Shown: positions 6,777-13,220 of the stretch, piece after piece | How positions within the stretch are numbered: position 1 is the first letter of the stretch | Layout of the letters: each line of letters begins with the position of its first letter | DNA from: an uncultured bacterium | GTDB lineage: Bacteria > Actinomycetota > Coriobacteriia > Coriobacteriales > Coriobacteriaceae | DNA: 21,397 nt | Assembly (NCBI GenBank): GCA_905215205.1 | Contig: CAJMPK010000013.1 | Location: 1 to 21,397, forward strand | Direction: 5' to 3' | Made by a program: the position numbers and the translations under genes | Notes under the pieces: generated by a model | Told to the model about the DNA's origin: nothing | What the model saw: only the letters and a program-made list of their open reading frames with translations | The model's database searches: none

Positions 6777-7853
6777 GTGTCCCTTTCCATCGGTATCGTG
6801 GGCCTGCCCAACGTGGGCAAGTCGACGCTGTTCACCGCGCTTACCAAAAAGACCGGCCTTGCCGCCAACTACCCGTTTGCCACGATTGACCCCAACGTGG
6901 GTATCGTCGACGTGCCCGATAGCCGCCTGCAAAAGCTTGCCGACATCGTCAACCCGGGCCGCATTGTGCCGGCGACGGTCGAGTTTGTCGACATCGCGGG
7001 CCTGGTGAAGGGTGCCAACGAGGGCGAGGGCCTGGGCAACCAGTTCTTGGCAAACATCCGCGAGACCGACGCCATCTGTGAGGTCGTACGCTACTTTAAG
7101 GACCCCAACGTCATGCGTGAGGTGGGCCGCACGGGCGAGTTCGTCGATCCCGCCGGCGATGCCGACACCATCATGACTGAGCTTATCCTGGCCGACATGG
7201 GCACGCTCGAGAAGCAGCTGCCCAAGCTCGAGAAGGAGGCCAAGCGCGACAAGGAGCTCATGCCCAAGTTCGAGGTGGCCAAGCGCCTGCTTGCCTGGCT
7301 CAACGAGGGCAAGCGCGCCGCATCCATGGAGATGACTGACGAGGAGCGTGCCGCCGCCAAGGGCCTGTTCCTGCTCACCATGAAGCCCATCCTGTATGTG
7401 GCCAACGTGGACGAGGATATGCTCAACGACGATCTGGCACCCATCGACGGCGTCAAGCCGCTGCCTATCTGCGCCAAGATCGAGGCCGAGCTTTCCGAGC
7501 TCGATCCCGAGGACGCTGCCGACTACCTGGAGAGCCTGGGCCTGGAGCAGCCCGGTCTGGACGTGCTCGCGCAGGCGGCCTATAAGCTGCTCGGTCTGCA
7601 GTCGTTCTTTACGGCCGGCGAGATGGAGGTCAAGGCCTGGACGGTTCGCCAAGGCGCGACTGCCCCGCAGGCTGCCGGCGTCATCCATACAGACTTTGAG
7701 CGCGGCTTTATTAAGGCCGAGGTCATTGGCTACGACGACTACATCGAGCTCGGCGGTGAGCAGGGCGCCAAGGCCGCCGGCAAGCTACGCATTGAGGGCA
7801 AGGACTATGTCATGGCCGATGGCGACGTCGTGCACTTCCGCTTTAACGTGTAA
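6777..7853 (+). CDS. ychF: YchF/OLA1-type redox-regulated ATPase
   Basis: 358 aa, the usual length for this conserved Obg-related P-loop NTPase. Members bind ribosomes and hydrolyse ATP, and are linked to translation and stress responses. Motifs: G1 GLPNVGKST (9-17), NYPFATIDPNVG (31-42), G3 DIAGLVKGA (72-80), an unusual G4 NVDE (210-213) in place of NKxD that underlies ATP preference, and a C-terminal TGS domain from about 275 (AWTVRQGATAPQAAGVIHTDFERGFIKAEVI, quoted in two parts by position). The start is GTG at 6777 because AAAGGAG ends 5 nt before it and the family begins SLSIGIVGLPN. The upstream in-frame ATG at 6741 would add 12 unmatched residues. It is followed 11 bp later by a small membrane protein gene. 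Confidence 0.96.
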   Translation: MSLSIGIVGLPNVGKSTLFTALTKKTGLAANYPFATIDPNVGIVDVPDSRLQKLADIVNPGRIVPATVEFVDIAGLVKGANEGEGLGNQFLANIRETDAICEVVRYFKDPNVMREVGRTGEFVDPAGDADTIMTELILADMGTLEKQLPKLEKEAKRDKELMPKFEVAKRLLAWLNEGKRAASMEMTDEERAAAKGLFLLTMKPILYVANVDEDMLNDDLAPIDGVKPLPICAKIEAELSELDPEDAADYLESLGLEQPGLDVLAQAAYKLLGLQSFFTAGEMEVKAWTVRQGATAPQAAGVIHTDFERGFIKAEVIGYDDYIELGGEQGAKAAGKLRIEGKDYVMADGDVVHFRFNV

Positions 7854-7864
7854 GGACGACGCGC

Positions 7865-8248
7865 ATGTTCAAATATGGCAAAAAAGCCGGCTACATGGGC
7901 ATCGCGCTGCTGGTGCTTGCGGTGCTTCCGCTGGTGATAGCGGCGTTTGTGATTCCCAACATTGGCCCCGAGGTGGCAACGAAGTTTAATGCCGCCGGCG
8001 AGGTAACGCGCTGGGGCAAGAGCTACGAGCTGTTGGCGCTTCCGGTGCTCAATTTGCTGCTGAGCGTGGCAACGTACTTTACGGCGGGACGCCAGGCCAA
8101 GAACAATGAGGACTCTGCCGCCATGGCGCGCATCGTGTGCGAGCGTTACCTGCGCAACGGTTGCATCACGGGTGTGTTCCTCAACGTGATCAACGTTTAC
8201 TTTATGTACTCGGCGATTACCGGAACGGGCTTTGGCTTTGGTTTCTAG
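7865..8248 (+). CDS. Small DUF1648-type membrane protein
   Basis: 127 aa with hydrophobic segments at about 12-33 (GIALLVLAVLPLVIAAFVIP), 54-72 and 98-118, so it is probably an integral membrane protein. The segment NIGPEVATKFNAAGEVTRWG matches the DUF1648 pattern (a conserved Pro, then xxHFNxxGxxxRWG, here with K for H), found in SdpI-like immunity and other small membrane proteins. No function can be assigned. It starts 11 bp after ychF and is probably co-transcribed. A hairpin with TTTT follows at 8296-8348. Confidence 0.7.
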   Translation: MFKYGKKAGYMGIALLVLAVLPLVIAAFVIPNIGPEVATKFNAAGEVTRWGKSYELLALPVLNLLLSVATYFTAGRQAKNNEDSAAMARIVCERYLRNGCITGVFLNVINVYFMYSAITGTGFGFGF

Positions 8249-8295
8249 CTTGTCCTTTTAGGCAACGAGCCTGCACGCATATTCAATGGCTGCTG

Positions 8296-8348
8296 CGAGG
8301 CCGCCGCTCGATCGTGGTTGAAAGACTACATCGGCGCGGCCTCGTTTT
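8296..8348 (+). terminator. Candidate rightward terminator overlapping the end of the opposing ORF
   Basis: CGAGGCCGC (8296-8304) pairs with GCGGCCTCG (8336-8344), followed by TTTT on the plus strand. It would end the ychF-DUF1648 transcript. The loop is long (31 nt), and the right arm lies inside the 3' end of the leftward ORF that stops at 8326. Confidence 0.5.
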
Positions 8349-8646
8349 CGTATCCGGCGCCGCGAAGGGCGAGTGCTATGCCGGCTTCTAAAAGGAGCGG
8401 CAGGCCGCGTTGGCTGGTTGCGATTACGGCAGCCTGATTGAGCGAGCAGCCGTGCGTTTGGCATTGAATGGCAAGTTCACCTTGCGCCGGGCAAGGGACC
8501 AGAACGGCGACGACGCGACTTGATAGCAATGCAAATGCTGTGCGCTCATCGGGCGAAAGGCATTCTGCTTCAACGACGACGAGCTTGGGCGGTGCGCTGT
8601 TTGTGCGAAGCGTGGCTCGGTACATGCGGACCGAAGAACCCGACAT
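8326..8646 (-). CDS. Unrecognised 106-aa protein, possibly DprA/SMF-like fragment
   Basis: The start is set at the ATG at 8646 because AGGAG lies 6 nt upstream (complement of 8653-8657); an earlier ATG at 8670 falls inside the palindrome. The protein begins MSGSSVRMYRATLRTNSAPP. Its core KLVVVEAECLSPDERTAFAL is followed by VVAVLVPCP and QTHGCSLNQAA. The order VVVEA, a Ser/Thr stretch, then V-AV--P and GC-xLI-like residues loosely recalls the nucleotide-fold core of DprA/SMF DNA-processing proteins, but it is far shorter (DprA is about 300-400 aa). This resemblance is by eye and weak. A promoter fits upstream: TTGAAA (complement of 8707-8712), 18 bp, TAAACT (8683-8688), with its -10 inside the 24-bp palindrome, so the divergent XRE protein may repress it. 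Confidence 0.55.
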   Translation of the reverse strand: MSGSSVRMYRATLRTNSAPPKLVVVEAECLSPDERTAFALLSSRVVAVLVPCPAQGELAIQCQTHGCSLNQAAVIATSQRGLPLLLEAGIALALRGAGYENEAAPM

Positions 8647-8669
8647 AGAAAACTCCTGTGTATTCGGCA

Positions 8670-8693
8670 AAACGTAAACTATAGTTTACGTTT
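8670..8693. promoter_or_regulatory. Perfect 24-bp palindrome, probable XRE operator
   Basis: AAACGTAAACTA (8670-8681) is followed directly by its exact reverse complement TAGTTTACGTTT (8682-8693). It lies midway between two divergent genes and covers the -10 of the leftward one. Perfect symmetry and position suit a binding site for the dimeric HTH protein encoded at 8723-8941. Confidence 0.65.
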
Positions 8694-8722
8694 ATGTTCG
8701 GCTCCATTTCAAACTCGTCTGC

Positions 8723-8941
8723 ATGGACGAACGTGCGAAACAGATTCTTGGCAGGCGGGTCGAAGAGGCACGCAGAGACCTTGGTATCTCCAAGGTTGAT
8801 TTTTGTGTGGCGACAGGAATCAGCCGACCCTACCTCGACCGAATCGAAGATGGGACGGCAAATTTTACGCTCAAGGTTCTATTTAAGATCGCGCCCGCCC
8901 TTGGCATGACGGTGTCAGAGCTTCTCGAGGGTATCGGATAG
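8723..8941 (+). CDS. Small XRE-family helix-turn-helix regulator
   Basis: 72 aa, almost entirely one Cro/C1-type HTH domain. The helices run from ILGRRVEEARRDLGISKVDF through CVATGISRPYLDRIEDG (recognition helix at about 33-43) to TLKVLFKIAPALGMTVSELL. It has no effector or dimerisation domain beyond the HTH. The ATG at 8723 lacks a strong Shine-Dalgarno, so weak or leaderless translation is possible. It diverges from the 106-aa ORF across the palindrome at 8670-8693 and probably autoregulates both. Its stop is only 22 bp from the stop of the convergent asparaginase gene. Confidence 0.8.
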   Translation: MDERAKQILGRRVEEARRDLGISKVDFCVATGISRPYLDRIEDGTANFTLKVLFKIAPALGMTVSELLEGIG

Positions 8942-8963
8942 GGGATACCCGTCGACAACTGAA

Positions 8964-9977
8964 TTACGCCATCGGGACGCGGTCGTGGTTGACTTGGCTG
9001 TAGAACAGGCGCTGAATCTCTGCCGCATCGCGTGACTGGCCGAGCGCCCACATGGTCTTGGCTACGAGCGTCTCGGTGGTCATGTCATCGCCGCGCAAAA
9101 TACCCGGATGATCGGCGTAGGCACGGCCGACCTCATAAACACCAAGGTCAAGGCCCTCTTCGGGGACCTGCGTGGTCATAACGACGGTGCGACCCGAATC
9201 GACCCAGCGAAAAATTGCCTCCTGGAATGATTCGCCGGACTCGCCAAACTCGGGAATACCGCCAATGCCAAAGGTCTCCAGAATCACGGCGTCGTAGCTA
9301 TCGGCAAGGGCGTCGAGGATGCCCGGGTTTACGCCGGGCGTAAGCTTGAGTACAAATACGCGCGGATCGATGCTGTCGTAGAAACGCACCGGGTTTTCGC
9401 CCTGATGCGTGCCGTGAAGCCCGTTGCGCACAATGCGGTCGTTGCGGATGTAGGCAATGGGCGGATAGTTGACGCTAATGAACGCGTTAAAGCTCATGGT
9501 ACGCTGCTTACGGGCACGCGTGCCGGCAATGGCGACGCCGCCAAACACGATCGAGACGTCGTGCGAATGCTCGTCGAGCGCATAGAGCAGGCTCTGGTAC
9601 AGATTGAGCTTGGCGTCGGTAAAGGGGTTGCCCATGGGCTTTTGCGAGCCGGTGAGTACGATGGGCTTGGGACTGTCCTGAATCAGATAGGAAAGCGCTG
9701 CCGCGGTGTAGCTCATGGTGTCGGTGCCGTGCAGAATCACGAAGCCGTCGTGGTCGGCATAGCCTTCGACGATGACATCGCGGATACGCATCCAGTCGCT
9801 CGGGCGCATATTGGTGCTGTCGATGTTCATGGGCTGCACGACGTCGAGCTCGCAGAGGCCCGAGATTTCGGGGACGCTCTGGGCGAGTTCCTCACCGGTC
9901 AGGGCGGGGGAGAGGCCGTTGCCGTCCTCGGTCGATGCGATGGTGCCGCCCGTGGCGATGAGAAGGATGCGCTTCAT
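8964..9977 (-). CDS. ansA: Type I (cytoplasmic) L-asparaginase
   Basis: 337 aa, the usual size for AnsA. It converts L-asparagine to aspartate and ammonia. Both catalytic triads' key motifs are present: ATGGTIAS (T12 nucleophile region) and HGTDTM (83-88, T85/D86), plus LTGSQKPMGNPFTDAKLN further on. There is no signal peptide, which fits the low-affinity cytoplasmic type I rather than the secreted type II. The start at 9977 (MKRILLIATGGTIAS) is supported by AGGAA 7 nt upstream; an extension to 10049 would add 24 residues not seen in the family. It diverges from guaA across a 267-bp intergenic region. Confidence 0.94.
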   Translation of the reverse strand: MKRILLIATGGTIASTEDGNGLSPALTGEELAQSVPEISGLCELDVVQPMNIDSTNMRPSDWMRIRDVIVEGYADHDGFVILHGTDTMSYTAAALSYLIQDSPKPIVLTGSQKPMGNPFTDAKLNLYQSLLYALDEHSHDVSIVFGGVAIAGTRARKQRTMSFNAFISVNYPPIAYIRNDRIVRNGLHGTHQGENPVRFYDSIDPRVFVLKLTPGVNPGILDALADSYDAVILETFGIGGIPEFGESGESFQEAIFRWVDSGRTVVMTTQVPEEGLDLGVYEVGRAYADHPGILRGDDMTTETLVAKTMWALGQSRDAAEIQRLFYSQVNHDRVPMA

Positions 9978-10244
9978 GCTGGTATTCCTATCGTATTTGC
10001 CGCCGCAGAGGCGGAGTCGTTCGGCAGTATTGTGGCACAGGGCGTCCAATGTTCAAACGTATTACATCATCTGTAACGTTTGGTAATACTTCAATCGCCG
10101 TCAGATAGGGCCCAGGTCGTGCGTTTGCCGTGCGCTGATGGCTGTGAGGGACGAGAAACCCCCATATAACGTGTACACTATGTAAGCTGTTTTCGTTTAT
10201 TCGCGCGGGTGGGCACCGGCTCCCCGCCAACAAGAGGGGGAACC
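9978..10244. promoter_or_regulatory. Divergent intergenic region ansA/guaA with dyads
   Basis: No gene is seen here. CAAACGT (10055-10061) pairs with ACGTTTG (10077-10083), and an overlapping GTATTAC (10060-10066) pairs with GTAATAC (10084-10090), so two exclusive stems share one strand. An 8-bp palindrome GTGTACAC lies at 10171-10178 and is part of a possible guaA -10 (TACACT at 10174-10179). I find no purine riboswitch core. Promoter calls here are weak. Confidence 0.35.
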
Positions 10245-11843
10245 ATGGATCAAAAGGCTTCCGCAAAGGTCCTCGTACTCGACTTTGGTGCGCAGTACGG
10301 TCAGCTCATTGCCCGCCGCGTCCGCGACCTCAACGTGTATTCCGAGATCGTTCCCTGCGACATCTCGGCCGACGAGATTCGCGAGATGAACGCCTCTGCG
10401 CTCATCCTTTCCGGCGGCCCGGCCTCCGTGTACGCCGAGGACGCTCCGTCCATCGATCCTGCCATCTTTGACCTGGGCCTTCCCGTCCTGGGCTTTTGCT
10501 ACGGCCATCAGATCACGGCCGTGACGCTCGGCGGCAAGGTCGGCCACTCCGAGGTGGGCGAGTACGGCCGCGCCACCATCACGCGCACGGCCGACGCCAA
10601 GCTCTTTAACTCCACGCCTATGGAGCAGACTGTGTGGATGAGCCATCGCGACGCCGTTTCCGAGGTGCCCGAGGGCTTTACCGTTACCGCCAGCACCGAC
10701 GTGTGCCCGGTTGCCGCCATGGAGTGCGTTGAGCGCAAGATCTTCACCACGCAGTTCCACCCCGAGGTCAAGCACTCCGAGTATGGCCAGCAGCTGCTGA
10801 GCAACTTCCTGTTTGAGATCTGCGGCCTGGAGCCCAACTGGAGCATGGACAACCTGGCCGAGACCATGACGGCAGACTTCCGCGAGAAGGTCGGCGACGA
10901 CCGCGTGATTCTGGCCCTGTCCGGTGGCGTCGACTCCTCCGTCGTGGCCGCGCTGGGCGCCCGCGCCGTGGGCAAGCAGATGACCTGCGTGTTCATCAAC
11001 CACGGCCTGCTGCGCAAGGGCGAGCCCGAGCAGGTGGAGGAGGTCTTCACCAAGCAGTTCGATGTCGACTTTATCCACGTCCACGCCGAGGACCGTTATG
11101 CCGAGCTTCTGGCCGGCGTGACCGAGCCCGAGGAGAAGCGCCGCATCATCGGTACGCAGTTCTGGAAAGAGTTCTTCGCCGTGGCGCAGCAGCTCGAGAC
11201 CGATGGCAAGCCGGTCAAGTACCTGGCTCAGGGCACCATCTACCCCGACATCATCGAGTCCGGCGCTCGCAAGACGGGCGGCAAGACGGCCACCATCAAG
11301 AGCCACCACAACCTGATCCCGTTCCCCGAGGGCGTGCACTTCGACCTTATTGAGCCGCTCGACCACTTCTTTAAGGACGAGGTCCGCGCGCTTGGTCTGG
11401 CGCTTGGCCTGCCGGGTCACATCGTGTTCCGCCAGCCTTTCCCGGGCCCGGGTCTGGCCATCCGCATCATCGGTGCGGTCGATAGGGAGAAGCTCGAGAT
11501 CCTCAAGAACGCCGATGCCATCGTGCGCGAGGAGCTGGATGCCTACAACCAGCGTCTGTTTGAGCAGACCGGCGAGCGCAACTCCGAGCACAGCTGCTGG
11601 CAGTATTTCGCGGTCCTGCCCGACATCAAGTCCGTGGGCGTTATGGGCGACGAGCGCACCTATCAGCGCCCGATCATCCTGCGTGCCGTCGAGTCCAGCG
11701 ATGCCATGACCGCCGACTGGGCCAAGCTGCCCTACGACGTGCTGGCCCGCATCTCCGGCCGCATCGTTGCCGAGGTCCCCGGCGCCAACCGCGTGTGCTA
11801 CGACATCACGTCCAAGCCGCCTGCGACGATCGAGTGGGAGTAG
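10245..11843 (+). CDS. guaA: GMP synthase (glutamine-hydrolysing)
   Basis: 532 aa, full length. It converts XMP, ATP and glutamine to GMP, AMP and PPi, the last step of guanine nucleotide synthesis. The N-terminal class I glutamine amidotransferase has nucleophile C85 in GFCYGHQ, with H172 and E174 in FHPE. The ATP-pyrophosphatase loop SGGVDSS lies at 226-232. The C-terminal dimerisation/XMP domain ends KPPATIEWE, as expected. Most homologues read GxCYGMQ; the His at 88 is a minor variant. The ATG at 10245 has GAGGGGG upstream. The last codons, GAGTGGGAGTAG, are a known integration target of mobile elements, and an integrase module begins shortly after. Confidence 0.97.
   Translation: MDQKASAKVLVLDFGAQYGQLIARRVRDLNVYSEIVPCDISADEIREMNASALILSGGPASVYAEDAPSIDPAIFDLGLPVLGFCYGHQITAVTLGGKVGHSEVGEYGRATITRTADAKLFNSTPMEQTVWMSHRDAVSEVPEGFTVTASTDVCPVAAMECVERKIFTTQFHPEVKHSEYGQQLLSNFLFEICGLEPNWSMDNLAETMTADFREKVGDDRVILALSGGVDSSVVAALGARAVGKQMTCVFINHGLLRKGEPEQVEEVFTKQFDVDFIHVHAEDRYAELLAGVTEPEEKRRIIGTQFWKEFFAVAQQLETDGKPVKYLAQGTIYPDIIESGARKTGGKTATIKSHHNLIPFPEGVHFDLIEPLDHFFKDEVRALGLALGLPGHIVFRQPFPGPGLAIRIIGAVDREKLEILKNADAIVREELDAYNQRLFEQTGERNSEHSCWQYFAVLPDIKSVGVMGDERTYQRPIILRAVESSDAMTADWAKLPYDVLARISGRIVAEVPGANRVCYDITSKPPATIEWE
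11832..11843 (+). other. Candidate attL core at the 3' end of guaA
   Basis: The last four codons (GAGTGGGAGTAG) contain GGGAGTAG at 11836-11843. This is nearly identical to the seven GGGAGTAA motifs downstream. The 3' end of guaA is an established attachment site for several tyrosine-integrase islands. An integrase gene 1.4 kb away supports the call. No second copy of the core (attR) was found in the window, so the boundary is inferred. Confidence 0.45.
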
Positions 11844-11958
11844 GCTGATAGGGTTCTGACCTGCATTTTTGAGTGCCGCACTGTGCCGCTGAGTTTCGTT
11901 TCGTACGAGAGTCATGGCAAAGCCGCCAGCGATGTTGGTGAGTAAATACGATAACCGA

Positions 11959-11995
11959 GCCTCCGTTCCCGCGTTGGGACGGAGGCTTTTTCTTT
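11959..11995 (+). terminator. Rho-independent terminator after guaA
   Basis: GCCTCCGTTCCC (11959-11970) pairs with GGGACGGAGGC (11976-11986) with one bulged T and a 5-nt loop. TTTTTCTTT follows on the plus strand. It lies 115 bp after the guaA stop, so it may belong to the element's left end or be the original guaA terminator displaced by insertion. Confidence 0.85.
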
Positions 11996-12000
11996 GTCGT

Positions 12001-12374
12001 TTTACTCCCTTTCACCTGCGATTTCGCAATTTACTCCCCCGTGTTTCAAGACGGCAAGGCACGGTGCGGCATTCGGAGGAACGGGAGTAAGGATTCATCC
12101 CAAGTGAGTAGACGCGCGATTTTTGTCTCCGAGAGCCAAACGGGGCCGTTTCGGGGCCTGTGAAACTCAAATCGAACTCAATAGGCTTTTCGGCGGTCTT
12201 CTCACAGCGTTTTCCCAGGTGGTTAATGGGGAGTAAAGAATCTCGCCGCCTCAATGAAAACGGGAGTAACCAGGGGAAATGCCGCGGCGTACTGCCGCGT
12301 GCCGCCGTGTAAGCCACCGCGTCATTTACTCCCCAGGTGCGCCGGAAATGCCTTTGCATGCAATGGGGAGTAAA
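12001..12374. repeat. Array of seven GGGAGTAA motifs in a non-coding region
   Basis: GGGAGTAA on the plus strand starts at 12083, 12229, 12262 and 12366; its reverse (TTACTCCC, mostly TTTACTCCC) lies at 12001-12009, 12030-12038 and 12325-12333. Spacing is irregular (29 to 146 bp). The stretch 11996-12461 has no convincing gene. Multiple short sites in both orientations next to an integrase gene fit arm-type binding sites of the integrase or its accessory protein. The motif also matches the end of guaA, so remnants of repeated integration are an alternative. A 10-bp palindrome TTGCATGCAA lies at 12354-12363. Confidence 0.6.
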
Positions 12375-12461
12375 AACTCAGCATGCGCGGGCGCGAGCGG
12401 CGCTCGCCGCCTAGCTTGGCGTCCTGATTCGGTTGCGCTGGTTGCGAAATGCGGGGAGCCG

Positions 12462-12875
12462 CTACAGCGAGGCTTTCCAGTCCTCGTACTCGGCGGCGTC
12501 GATCTTGCCGTTTTCGAGCTGCGCGCGCTTCTCTGCCCACAGTTCGATCGCCATCGCGGCTTTGGGCGCGTGCGGCGCCTTGGGGTTCAGGGAGAGGCCC
12601 GTGCCGTCGGCTGCGGGCACGATGCCGAAGGAGTCCTCGAGCCGCACGAGCAGCGACATGAGGTCGCCCGCAGTCTCGACGCCGTAATCCTTGAGGGCGT
12701 TGACGGACACGCCGAGCGCCGCGGAGATGGACTCGAGCAGCTCGGGCTTCACGGCGCGGATGCCGCTCTCGTAGTGGCGCACGGCCCCCTCGGTCAGGCC
12801 GACCGCCTCGGCGAGCTGCGCCTGCGTCATGCCGCGCGACTTGCGGTACCGCCTTATGTTCTCGCCTACGGACAT
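12462..12875 (-). CDS. XRE-family repressor of the integrated element
   Basis: 137 aa. The start at 12875 (MSVGENIRRYRKSRGMTQAQ) is chosen because AGGAGGAGG lies just upstream; a longer frame to 12935 would begin inside the promoter. The Cro/C1 HTH spans about 5-60: MTQAQLAEAVGLTEGAVRHYESG, with its recognition helix in TEGAVRHYE. The C-terminal part (70-137) is not a LexA-like peptidase: no Ser/Lys dyad is seen. It ends in an acidic helical segment (AEYEDWKASL). It is transcribed divergently from xis-int across three pairs of GTAC sites, like phage and ICE immunity repressors, and probably keeps the integrase off. Confidence 0.88.
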   Translation of the reverse strand: MSVGENIRRYRKSRGMTQAQLAEAVGLTEGAVRHYESGIRAVKPELLESISAALGVSVNALKDYGVETAGDLMSLLVRLEDSFGIVPAADGTGLSLNPKAPHAPKAAMAIELWAEKRAQLENGKIDAAEYEDWKASL

Positions 12876-12906
12876 GAGCCCTCCTCCTGGAATTACGTAC
12901 CAGCAC

Positions 12907-12935
12907 ATCTTATCAGCGTACGCAAATGTACGCAA
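12907..12935 (-). promoter_or_regulatory. Leftward promoter of the repressor gene
   Basis: On the minus strand TTGCGT (complement of 12930-12935), 17 bp, then TAAGAT (complement of 12907-12912), 31 bp before the repressor start codon. The spacer contains the first GTAC pair, so autoregulation is likely. Confidence 0.6.
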
Positions 12936-12940
12936 TTCTA

Positions 12941-12969
12941 TTGACAGTACAGATATGTACGTTTACTCT
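12941..12969 (+). promoter_or_regulatory. Rightward promoter of the xis-integrase operon
   Basis: A consensus -35 TTGACA (12941-12946), a 17-bp spacer and -10 TACTCT (12964-12969), 46 bp before the xis-like start codon. The second GTAC pair fills the spacer, so a bound repressor would block the promoter. Confidence 0.75.
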
Positions 12970-13015
12970 GAATCTGTGAACCGTACGTATCCGTACGCCA
13001 TTGATTGGAGGAGCC

Positions 13016-13219
13016 ATGGACGAGAAGGTGGCGAAGACGCCGAGGCCGCACATGCTGGACGCCGACGAGGTCGCGGAGCTGCTGAGGATCAAGAAAGGCA
13101 GCGCCTACGAGGTGATCAGGAAGATAAACGCCGAGCAGGAGGCGCGCGGGCGCGTGGTCATCCGCGGGCGCGTTCGAAGCGACGTCTTCGACGCCCTGTA
13201 CTTCCCGGAGGTGGACTGA
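13016..13219 (+). CDS. Excisionase-like small DNA-binding protein
   Basis: 67 aa. The ATG at 13016 is preceded by GGAGGAG; a TTG at 13001 is less likely. Residues 14-50 (LDADEVAELLRIKKGSAYEV, then IRKINAEQEARG) form a winged-helix of the excisionase/MerR-like type used by Tn916-like elements, ending with a beta wing (RVVIRGRVRSDVFDALYF). Such proteins bend DNA at att sites and steer the integrase toward excision. It lies 1 bp before the integrase gene in one operon, which supports the role. A simple transcription factor is the alternative. Confidence 0.75.
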   Translation: MDEKVAKTPRPHMLDADEVAELLRIKKGSAYEVIRKINAEQEARGRVVIRGRVRSDVFDALYFPEVD

Positions 13220-13220
13220 C

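Larger units (their letters stand above)
12897..12996. promoter_or_regulatory. Operator region with three 10-bp-spaced GTAC pairs
   Basis: GTAC starts at 12918/12928, 12947/12957 and 12983/12993, each pair exactly 10 bp apart, with a further single copy at 12897. The pairs read CGTACGcaaatGTACGC, AGTACagataTGTACG and CGTACGtatccGTACGC. The first lies in the spacer of the repressor promoter, the second in the spacer of the xis-int promoter, the third between that promoter and the xis gene. This mirrors a three-operator phage switch and is probably bound by the repressor at 12462-12875. Confidence 0.7.

Noticed and set aside
10084..10244. Purine riboswitch before guaA
   Set aside because: The conserved junction sequences of the purine aptamer are not present; no three-way junction could be drawn.
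10197..11915. 572-codon open frame on the minus strand
   Set aside because: Antisense shadow of guaA with low-complexity composition.
12104..12111. GTGAGTAG as another array member
   Set aside because: Two mismatches to GGGAGTAA; not counted.
12012..12359. 115-codon minus-strand frame in the GGGAGTAA region
   Set aside because: No ribosome site, odd composition, and its sequence follows the repeats; region treated as non-coding.
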